Source: Stramenopiles sp. TOSAG23-2 (taxonomy: Eukaryota; Sar). From it: a DNA stretch of 39,667 nt. The notes under the pieces are model-generated. The model was not told the origin of the DNA. It was given only the letters and a program-made list of their open reading frames with translations, and did no database searches. Below, piece after piece: positions 1 through 8,400 of this stretch (position 1 is the first letter of the stretch; every line of letters starts with the position of its first letter). Both the position numbers and the translations under genes were made by a program. The stretch is from NCBI GenBank assembly GCA_900128395.1, contig LT649311.1, positions 1-39,667 on the forward strand, read 5' to 3'.

Positions 1-95
1 ATTGTCGTTATCCAATTTAACTTTCAATTTTCCATCCTTACGTGAGGGCGCCTCAATAACTGTCCCTCTACTTCCTTGTTTAAATGTTGCATTAC
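1..95 (-). CDS. 3' part of an exon of an unidentified gene, cut by the window edge
   Basis: Read on the minus strand, positions 95 to 1 stay open and look strongly coding. The translation contains FKQGSRGTVIEAP followed by DGKLKVKLDND. The pattern G-x-R-G-x-V-I then K-V-K-L-D resembles small SH3/KOW-like beta-barrel segments, but no family can be named from 31 residues. No in-frame ATG occurs before an upstream TGA. The stretch is preceded by a plausible splice acceptor (TCAACAG at about 96-102), so it is probably an internal or last exon whose upstream exon lies at higher coordinates. The intron would then contain the dispersed repeat at 110-215. The reading frame is seen; the splice site is inferred. 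Confidence 0.55.
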
Positions 96-109
96 CTGTT
101 GAGTAATAT

Positions 110-215
110 ATATGATATATGCTCAATACTCAATCGCAGAGAATAATATGCTATCCTATGCATACACTATTAGTAAAGCTCTTAATGCACCTCTGCAAAC
201 TAATACTTCACAAAG
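110..215 (-). repeat. Dispersed repeat, copy A (partner at 21230-21332)
   Basis: About 95 bases starting GCTCAATACT and running through CTATCCTA, AAGCTCT, AATGCAC and TCTGCA recur, with scattered substitutions and small indels, at 21238-21332. Both copies lie in the same orientation. The similarity is far longer than chance would give in AT-rich DNA. No terminal inverted repeats or target-site duplications are evident. Copy A lies next to the acceptor of the left-edge exon, so it may be intronic. Its nature (old mobile element, introner-like sequence or structured RNA) is unknown. Confidence 0.65.
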
Positions 216-227
216 CACAAGTAGGTT

Positions 228-395
228 TCTATCCTTCCATGCGCACTCGTTGAGCTGGCTGGACGCCGGGTTCATTCGAAAACGGTGAGGTTGTCGAAGT
301 GAAAGACCCTGTTGTGAACAACAACCGGTAACTATCCGGATAAAGATCTTGAAGTGCACGGTTGTGGCAAAAAGCCGCGGTTTTGATCTATATAT
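228..395. other. GC-rich island of unknown function
   Basis: This stretch is close to half G+C, while spacers elsewhere in the window are about a quarter. It contains motifs such as GACGCCGGGTTC, AACCGGTAACTATCCGG and GCCGCGG. The minus strand is open for 82 codons, but the translation shows no recognisable domain and does not resemble the Lys/Asn-rich proteins around it. It could hold a structured RNA, a decayed mobile element or a GC-rich exon of the left-edge gene. I did not recognise a tRNA, spliceosomal snRNA or SRP RNA signature. Confidence 0.4.
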
Positions 396-492
396 ATAAT
401 GCATATGTATTTTTTTAAACGTAAAGTGTACATATTATTTTTTTTAATATTTCTCTGTCTCTGTTTGCCATGTTGTTGTGATGTAATTTAAT

Positions 493-1005
493 TCACCGTT
501 CTTCCATTTCTTTGGAAATTTCTGTTGCATCTTCAACGCCTGTTGTTCGTTTATGACCTTGTAATTCTCTTAATTCCTCACGTAATGATGTAATATATTC
601 CAACATCTCTAAATTAATCCTATGTTCATATTCAACTTCTTCCCTTAACAAGCGTTGCACAACATGTTCCGCAGCTGTACGTAATTTGCTTTGAAATAAA
701 ATCAATGATTTTCCAACTGATGCTTTTGTTGGTGATGGTGGTGGATTTGCTTCAACTACTTGTTGAGTTTGATCGTCCATAATTAATGGATGATTCCATT
801 GAACATCATTAGTTTCTGTATTATGATAATATACATAACCATCTTCATTCTCATATGCGATCCATGGTTTTGGAAGCGATGAAACATTTGCTAACATATT
901 ACGTAATCGTTGGACTTCTTGTATTGCATCTTGTGCATTTGTGATATCTGATGCATCTAAAGGTTTTTCTGCTTCAGCATAGACAATTGATGATGCACCA
1001 CCCAT
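493..1005 (-). CDS. Myristoylated WW-domain protein, 170 aa
   Basis: The protein starts MGGASS, which fits the N-myristoylation consensus (Gly2, small residue at 5, Ser6), so membrane attachment is likely. Around residues 47-75 there is a clear WW domain: first Trp in PKPW, an aromatic YVYYHN core, the second Trp 22 residues after the first, then Pro in WNHP. WW domains bind proline-rich ligands. The C-terminal 70 residues are charged and probably coiled coil (EEVEYEHRINLEMLEY, LREELRELQGHK). The ATG at 1005 is the natural start because Gly2 must be N-terminal. The partner is unknown. The protein may be an adaptor at membranes or flagella, but that is inference. It is followed in the same direction by the left-edge gene. 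Confidence 0.8.
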   Translation of the reverse strand: MGGASSIVYAEAEKPLDASDITNAQDAIQEVQRLRNMLANVSSLPKPWIAYENEDGYVYYHNTETNDVQWNHPLIMDDQTQQVVEANPPPSPTKASVGKSLILFQSKLRTAAEHVVQRLLREEVEYEHRINLEMLEYITSLREELRELQGHKRTTGVEDATEISKEMEER

Positions 1006-1395
1006 GGATGTGTGTGTAATGGTATTGTTTTTGAAAATTTGGTGTAAAACGTTTTATATAAAAAACTGAAAAAGATAGAACTTAAAAAACAAATGCGATT
1101 TTAATAATAAACGTATATTTTAATATCTCTCTCTCTTTACAAATGTATATCTCTAGAGAGATGCCTTTCTCTATTTAATTCGACTTGTTCCACAAATATA
1201 TATAATATTACGAAATTTTATACACATGTGTTAATATATGTTTACGTTCTTATAATAAACAAATTTTTAAAATAATTTTAACGGTTTGTTTTTTTCACAC
1301 AACCACAACACTATGCTGAAGCGCTGAAGCTTATTAATACTGTAATAGAGGCCGAAGTTTTCCCAAAAAACACAAAAAAAACAAAGAAAAAATTA
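1006..1395. other. Spacer between the WW gene and the GT25 gene
   Basis: AT-rich spacer with no open frame that looks coding. It holds the upstream region of the WW gene and the downstream region of the glycosyltransferase gene. A short tandem similarity, GCTGAAGC twice, is visible near 1315-1330. Nothing else can be supported. Confidence 0.5.
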
Positions 1396-3318
1396 TTAAA
1401 CAAACTGTTGAACATTTGATCTATGCAAGGTTTTCAATTCATACATCAAATGTGGATAAAACATATACACATTTAACGCATTGGCATTATTAATGACACC
1501 ACGATTTGTCTGGTCAATAATATATGAATCAATTTGTTGTTTCAATGGATAAACATTGGCTAATAATTTTTTCGCACCATTATAAGACACCATATAGCTA
1601 AATGTACCGTAATGATCATGTAAAATTTTTTTCAAAAATTGCAATTGGAGGATGCTTTCCCCTTCCTCTTCTTTCCTTGATTGTATTTCTACATGTTGAT
1701 ATTTTACATAATATTGTGTACCAAGATATATAATATCAAAATCTTTTGGTAATTCCTTCATGTAATGTTTTAATTTCTTATCAAAATCATGAGTGATATA
1801 AATATCATCCTCTAATATCAAAAAAAATGTATTGGCATATTCATCATCATCATGCTGATATTTGGTAACAATACTTTCCCATATATTAATATGCGACAAT
1901 GCACAACCAATACTACCACGTGTCAATTCAATCGCTTCAACTTTAATTTTTAATTTTTCTTTTCGTAAAATTTCATTATAATCATCTGTTAACAATTTGT
2001 TTTCATCTATTAACTTTAATAACGGATCTTCTTTAATACCATCTTTCGACAAATTTATACCATATACAATTTGAAAATTATGCAATAATGTTGATGATTT
2101 TTTATGTATTTCATCTTTTATATTTTGTAATAATTTAATTTTTTCTTTTAAATTGATGATAAATGTTTCAATAGCAATATTATTATCAATACCTTGATAT
2201 AATGATATCGAAGGTGAAAGTATTGCTATATTGTTCTTGTTATTATCATGCATCGTCATTGCTGATGATGTCGATAATATAGTTACTTTTGATGAAATTG
2301 GAAGCATATGTACAATTTTATGTTGAATTGTATTTTTAATTGGCATATTATCTTTTTTGTTTATTAAAGAAAATACAATTGTATGAATGCCTGGATGTGT
2401 ATATATAATATTGAAGCGGTTAGACATTTGTATATGGGTTATATATATATATATATATACATATATTGAATGGAAATAGAACCAATTTCTATATAGATTA
2501 TAATACATACCTGTGCCTACTAAACTCAATTTCACCAATTCATTATTATTTACATCATGTGTTGAACCAGTAACATCAATGTCTTTGTTATTATTATTAT
2601 TATAATTATATATATCATCTACGATATGTAAATTATTATAGATCAAATTATTGTCATGTATACATTGACGTTTTAAAATTCCAAAATGTTCTATATTTAT
2701 ACATAAACTTCCATTAATGCCTAATACAAAATTATTTATTGAAAGATGAAAAGGTAATGAATATGTACAATTTAATTCATTATTACAATAGATAATATCA
2801 TTATCAACTGGTTCATGTATTTTTAATATTGGCATTCGTGGAAAAGGTTTGAATGTTATGTACAATTTTATATGTAATTGTTGCTTTGATATGTAATTTG
2901 AAATGACTTTTTGATATTTTTTTTTAAAATCTTTATTTCCATTATGTAACAGAACGCGTCGATTAGTATCTGCTGTATCATATGAAATCGTATCTATCAT
3001 TTTACCATAACCATTATCGTTTGATTGTATTAAATGAACTAATTCAGTATATTTCAAATGTACCGTATTATTTTCAAAATATGCAATAGTTCTATAAATT
3101 TTATTATCTTGATAATTTACTTTTGTAGTTTTATCGACAGTTGGTACTACTAATATACGAAATATATTATGATTAGTTAATAAAGATGATGACGAACTTA
3201 CATGAATTGATTTACATATGTTGATGGTGATTATTGTTAATATTAGTAGTAGTAGTAACGGTTGTACATTTTTAATTTTATTGTATTTATTTTTAAAATG
3301 AGATGTAGTGAATAACAT
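1396..3318 (-). CDS. Glycosyltransferase family 25-like type II membrane protein (one probable intron)
   Basis: The C-terminal half (residues about 370-600 after splicing) matches GT25/LPS-type glycosyltransferases. It opens with ETFIINLKEK, has RGSIGCALSHINIWE, the acidic LILEDDI motif expected to bind metal and nucleotide sugar, then FDIIYLGTQY and a late block ending GAKKLL. The N-terminus has a hydrophobic segment (LLLLLILTIITINI, about residues 20-35) after a basic stretch, typical of a Golgi type II signal anchor. The middle has beta-rich, Asn-containing luminal sequence. The frame is open throughout, but positions 2391-2510 translate to an AT-repeat peptide and carry intron signals, so the mature protein is probably 600 aa, not 640. 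It likely adds sugar to secretory proteins or glycans; acceptor unknown. Confidence 0.75.
   Translation of the reverse strand: MLFTTSHFKNKYNKIKNVQPLLLLLILTIITINICKSIHVSSSSSLLTNHNIFRILVVPTVDKTTKVNYQDNKIYRTIAYFENNTVHLKYTELVHLIQSNDNGYGKMIDTISYDTADTNRRVLLHNGNKDFKKKYQKVISNYISKQQLHIKLYITFKPFPRMPILKIHEPVDNDIIYCNNELNCTYSLPFHLSINNFVLGINGSLCINIEHFGILKRQCIHDNNLIYNNLHIVDDIYNYNNNNNKDIDVTGSTHDVNNNELVKLSLVGTGMYYNLYRNWFYFHSIYVYIYIYITHIQMSNRFNIIYTHPGIHTIVFSLINKKDNMPIKNTIQHKIVHMLPISSKVTILSTSSAMTMHDNNKNNIAILSPSISLYQGIDNNIAIETFIINLKEKIKLLQNIKDEIHKKSSTLLHNFQIVYGINLSKDGIKEDPLLKLIDENKLLTDDYNEILRKEKLKIKVEAIELTRGSIGCALSHINIWESIVTKYQHDDDEYANTFFLILEDDIYITHDFDKKLKHYMKELPKDFDIIYLGTQYYVKYQHVEIQSRKEEEGESILQLQFLKKILHDHYGTFSYMVSYNGAKKLLANVYPLKQQIDSYIIDQTNRGVINNANALNVYMFYPHLMYELKTLHRSNVQQFV
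2391..2510 (-). other. Probable 120-nt in-frame intron in the GT25 gene
   Basis: On the minus strand the sequence begins GTATGT after GGCACAG and ends CATCCAG before GCATTC. It contains a CTAAC branch-like site and a (TA)n run. Being 3n long without an in-frame stop, it is invisible as an ORF break. Removal joins SLVGTG to IHTIVFSL, which reads as one beta-strand pair, and deletes a Tyr/Ile peptide made by the microsatellite. Exons would be 3318-2511 and 2390-1396. Confidence 0.65.
2439..2459. repeat. (TA)n microsatellite inside the GT25 intron
   Basis: About 21 bases of alternating T and A. It lies in the probable intron and yields the Tyr/Ile peptide seen if the intron is translated. Confidence 0.9.
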
Positions 3319-3338
3319 GGTGGTGATATATTAATAAT

Positions 3339-3369
<31 letters not shown>

Positions 3370-3719
3370 CAGTGACCGACTATGATGATCCTTTTTTCTG
3401 AATTAATATCACTCTCTAAGTTATGATGATATCGTTCCTAAAGACATACAGATTGTTATTATTTAGTTAGTAGATGTGACTTTTACTTTTACTTCAGGAT
3501 AAATGCAACAAAACATAAAATATATATAATTTTATATTTTATATATTTTTTCGATCGGCGGAGAGAAGATCAGTATTATCGTATTATCGTACTTCTTATT
3601 ATACTGTAAGCTATACTATACAAAAAAAACATCATTAAATAGGGTCACTACTCTGGGTACTCACTTTTATTATTATTATATTATGTATTATTAATAGACA
3701 AATAATAACAATTTTAATT
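3319..3719. other. Spacer upstream of the GT25 gene
   Basis: AT-rich spacer holding the start region of the glycosyltransferase gene and the 3' side of the phospholipase gene, both on the minus strand. A (TA)n microsatellite occupies about 3343-3369, just upstream of the start codon. No further gene is seen. Confidence 0.5.
3343..3369. repeat. (TA)n microsatellite
   Basis: About 27 bases of alternating A and T, some 25 bases upstream of the GT25 start codon on the minus strand. Confidence 0.9.
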
Positions 3720-4821
3720 TTACAACTCTTCTTTCTTTTTTGCTTTCTTTTTTTTCTTCTCTGGTACAGGTGGTGGTGTTTTACCAATTCGTGTTAATAC
3801 ATGTTTTATCGAATGTGGATATTTTTCCATTAATTTGTAAAACGTTCGAAACATTTTTTTAAAATCTTGTTTACGAATTTTATTCGTTCCATCGTTTGTT
3901 GGAATTAATTTTGTTACTTTTGTTTGTATATCTTCATCTGATAATGATTTATCTCCAAATGCTTTGTAGAAATTAAGAAATAATTCCTCATAATGTTTTG
4001 GAACGTCATCTTCTTTGATACATTTGCAATATACTTCTTCTGATTCTACAAATCCACCACCACCAAACATACTGACTCCCATGCTATACATTTGAGCTGC
4101 TTGTACACATTGAGGATTAGATGGAAATGTTTCTACACATAGCACCTAAGATAGTGTTGTTGTTGTATATGATAATAACAAGTCATTTTATTAGTTAGTT
4201 AATAAATTTTTCTTTGGTTACTGTGTGTGTGTATACATATATATGTGTGTAGAATATAAATGAAATGTAACTTACATGCATACATTTTTCAAAAAGTTTA
4301 TCACCTAAGATAGTGTTGTTGTTGTTGTATATGATAATAACAAGTCATTTTATTAGTTAGTTAATAAATTTTTCTTTGGTTACTGTATGTGTGTGTATAT
4401 ATATATCTGTGTGTAGAATATAAATGAAATTTAACGTACATTTTTGTTGCGTCAGGCCACAAGTTTGATAACATACATCATGTAAATCACAACACGATGT
4501 GAAATCTTCTTCACCACCTACTTTAATTCCCATTGTTGTACAGCCATTACTTTCTGGCATTGGTAAATTAGATTTTATATCCATATCTGTAACTGTATAT
4601 GGACGTCGATTGTATGCCATATAAACTTCTTTAAAATCATCAGAAATAGTTTTACGTTGTGCTTTTATTTGACCACGTGGGCACGTAGTACGTTGTAAAC
4701 GCCCATTATTTCGTTGCGCTAAAACATTACTTGTTTGTACTACTAATAATAATACTATGACACATAAAATGAATAATACATTAGCTAATCTATTATTATT
4801 ACGATTATTTAACATCATCAT
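3720..4821 (-). CDS. Secretory phospholipase A2, group XII-like, with ER-retrieval tail (three exons)
   Basis: Three exons join in frame: 4821-4440, a 29-nt micro-exon 4304-4276, and 4145-3720, giving 278 aa. Residues about 12-36 form a signal peptide (VLFILCVIVLLLVVQ). The PLA2 core has NGCTTMG as calcium-loop region and the catalytic CCDLHDVCYQTCG motif with the His-Asp dyad. The micro-exon supplies CDKLFEKCMH, restoring the Cys pattern that follows the active-site helix in group XII enzymes. Exon 3 continues with paired cysteines to CKCI, then a roughly 100-residue charged extension ending KKEEL, a KDEL-like ER-retrieval signal. The enzyme is expected to hydrolyse phospholipid sn-2 esters in the ER lumen. 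Group XII members have an atypical calcium loop, so activity is not assured. Confidence 0.8.
4146..4275 (-). other. Intron 2 of the phospholipase gene (near-copy of intron 1)
   Basis: 130 nt, GTAAGT at the donor and ATCTTAG at the acceptor, phase 0. It contains AACTAACTAA as a branch-site candidate and an (AC)n/(AT)n microsatellite. Outside the microsatellite and one AAC unit it differs from intron 1 at only two positions. Confidence 0.85.
4305..4439 (-). other. Intron 1 of the phospholipase gene (near-copy of intron 2)
   Basis: 135 nt, GTACGT at the donor and ATCTTAG at the acceptor, phase 1. It is aligned end to end with intron 2, and the similarity stops at the splice sites: the flanking exon sequences are not copies of each other. 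Confidence 0.85.
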
Positions 4822-5448
4822 GTTTTCTTATTCTTATGTAATATATTGTCGTATTAATATTCGAATTAAAAATGATCAATTTTCTAAATTGTTATTTCCT
4901 TTTCTTTCTCACAGAAAAAACATTTCTTCACACATATCACTCCTGTTAAAAACATTTCTATCTTTGTATTATTAATTGGATTTAGATTATCATCACACGT
5001 GTCTCTCTCGTTAATGTTAATTGTCGTTGACTTGTTCAATTACAACAACATCGTGTATTAAGGTATCTATGGTTGTATTAGTACCCGCATAAAATACACC
5101 GTAACATTAACATTCTAATTTACTAAATTCTATCATAATTATTTTAATTTCTTAGCACCTTAATAAAAACTTTAATCTTCATTTATTATACTAAAAATCT
5201 ATAAAACTACTATATAATACTACTATTATACTTCTTCATTCATAATTATAATATTGATATTTATTAATATGTGCATTAATATTTATAATTAAAAACAAAT
5301 AGATAGACGGAGATATAGATATATATTATTCAATCACTATATAATATTATTATTATCCATTCAATGCCACTCTTTCATCGTTTATTAATTACTTTTCTCT
5401 CTATCTCTCTATCCATCGCTTATATAATTTGTATTTGCATGCCAAAAG
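4822..5448. other. Divergent spacer between phospholipase and USP-like genes
   Basis: About 630 bp of AT-rich sequence between two genes transcribed away from each other, so it must hold both promoters. Pyrimidine-rich TTTCTCTCTATCTCTCT lies at about 5393-5411, 40 bases before the plus-strand start. No coding frame stands out and no conserved core element could be named. Confidence 0.45.
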
Positions 5449-8400
5449 ATGTCTCGTAAAGTGACGGAAAAGGAAGACCCAAATTTGTACATATTTCGAT
5501 ATACGCCATTAAACTTAGATCAAAAAATAGAAATAATACAAGCAAAACTAGCGCGTGATGGGTTGTCCAGGAAAATGATATATAATTTTAAAGAGGAAGG
5601 GAAAAAAACGCATGTAGAATATGAGCAACTAATGTGCGGTACCATGGCATTACAAGATATGTTGGAGCATACAAATGGTCCTGGCCTGGCAATGGTTATT
5701 TGCACTGCTGCTGCGTTAGAACTACTACGTTGTCCACAATATATTACCTCTGAACTTGCTGATAGATGTATACAAACTGGCGTACAATATTATTATGAAA
5801 CAGATCAGCCAGCAAGACAAACGGAGGCACACATGTACAAAGAAAACCATATGGCATTGAAGGAGCAGCTGGAAACGCTAAAAAAGTGTTTTGTATCGAC
5901 AGAGGGAGTTCATGACAAAGAGGATTTGGAAGAAGTCAAAGAGGACGTACTTTGGGATAGTACTATGGAAGAATCTTTTATCACTGAAGTAGATTTACAA
6001 AATATTTTTAAAGAGATGAGGCAATTTACAACTGGTGTTTATGAGGATGACAACGGCAAAACTGTAAAAGAGGAAGGAGGTATTCCTTTGCAAGAAAATG
6101 TAAATAAAAAGACCAAGGGGGAAAACCAGGATGAAATTAATGTTTTTGCAGTCGCAGCTGTTTTATGCACGGAATATGCTTCATTTGCTTTATTTATTGA
6201 TATTGGAGGGAGAAGAATGATTGTTTTTGATCCATCAAGGCGTGATAATGAAATGTCCCACGAAACACCTAATGGTGGCTTTACAAGCTTTTCTACACAG
6301 CAAAACTTATTGCAATTTCTTGGGAGGCGAATGCATGAAGTAGAGGCACGATGGGTACAAATCTCTACGTTTAAACACAATAGCAGCTCAACGACAAATG
6401 ATTATTATGATCTTATGGCAAGTCAAGATCTTATAGGAAGTCAAGTGGCGTTTAGTAGTGGTGATCCTGGAGACAAATCAGAATCTGCAAAGTTAGTGGA
6501 ACGTTTGCACGCGGAAGCGCAATTAAAAAAAATGCGACAAGGGAAAACTTTTTTGGGAATACTACAGGCAAAAAAAGGTAAACAAAAAGACTTTGCATCA
6601 TGTTTAGTTGAAAAATGGAAAACATTGTATACATCTTTGATAAGCGCTTTATGGCATATAAAACCATTTCGATTGCATTTTGGTTTTGGAAAGAAAAAGA
6701 ATGTTTTTGGAAGTCCGTCAAATTGCTTAATAGCAGCATTTGAAACCGCATTTCGTAAATACCATTTTTACATGGACAAAATAAGAACAATTGAAGAAGT
6801 ATTGAAAGAAGATTTGAAATTTGATGAAGATAGAGAACAACACCATTTGGAATATAAGAATCAAATGAAAAACTTTTTAATGTTTTTAGTTAGTCCAGAA
6901 TTTGAAAAAGATTTATCTCATATACACACAAATTTACGGCATTTAAGTGTTATTGAAATGGAGCCGGATATTGTATTTGATTTTTTTCTAAGAAATATAC
7001 ATAGTACATTAACACGAAGCAAATCGTTGGATGATCATACCTGTTTGTGTGGCAGAGGACAAAGTGACGTCGATTCGCTACATTTTAAAATGAATGGTGG
7101 TGGTTCTCATTCCAATGATATGGACAATGCAAATAACAATGGTGATTTTTTAGCAGATACTATGGATTCACATGCTGGCTCAGAACGTTGCATTGCTCAT
7201 AGCATTTTTCATTTAGATTTTTTAGAGGAAAGGTATTGTAAAAGTTGCCATTGTCAAGATAATGAAGGGCAATTGGTCGAATCAGAGTCACCTAGATATT
7301 TAAATTTCAAATTATCAGTCAATATTTCTCATCTAAGACAATCAAAAAGTGATTTATATTTAATAAATGAATCAAAAGATTACAATGAACGCAGATCTAA
7401 ATCTGGACAAGATGTCAGTCTAAATCGTATATTAAAATATATTGTATCTACGAAATGGCAGTCTCATTGTCCAAATGCACCGGAATGTGAAGTATGCGGA
7501 GCATTAGCCTCGGTTATATGCTATAGTTGCACTTGGGACACAGTAATGAAAGAGAAAGAGAAGAAAATCATATTGCATGAGCATCGACGGCTTAAAACTG
7601 TAAAAAAAGAAGCTCCATCAATACGTGGAGCAAAAGATAAAAATAGAGTTGGACTTTGTTTATGCATACAATGCGACAAATCGATTCATAGCGTTGCCCA
7701 TAGACTGGGTGTTTCAACTTTGCAAGAATTCCAATATCAAGATGTAAGCGATCATAGTGTTGTAGTTGCAAAAAAGTGCGATTCATGTCACGATTCGCAA
7801 CGATTTGATTCTCCATTTTTCGCTACAAATGGACCTGTCCAAACTTTAGAAACTGGTGATCTTGGAAAAACAATTTCTACAATCAAACCGTTGTTCATAT
7901 GTAAACGTTGCTACGATCTTGCATTGTGTCCACCAATGACGACTAAATCAATGTTTTATGAAATGAAAGAATCGAAGCATTTTACGGAAATTTTACACCA
8001 ATCATTGAAAAAAGAATTGATTGATTATGAAAAACATATTTCCGCCACGTTTGCTGCTAGGAAACGAGATATTGCGCAATACATTGAACGAATTGAGCGA
8101 GAAGTGCAAAAATTGGAAAGTGGTGGTGATGCTGGGAGGTACAAAGCAGCTGCAGGACAAAAAGATTATAAAGTGCAAATGGAGCAAAAGCATAAAGATT
8201 TAAAAGTAATGCAAGAGCGTTTAGCAAAATTTGATATGACGAAAAGGAAATTATATCGACGTAAGATCGAATTAAAAAAGCAAGAAATTAAACGACGTAG
8301 GGATATTATGATTGTGGGAAGAAGACAAGCATTTTCATGGAGGGCACCTCACATAAAAACTTCGTTAAAGCGTGCACAAGAATCCATGTCAAACATTAAT

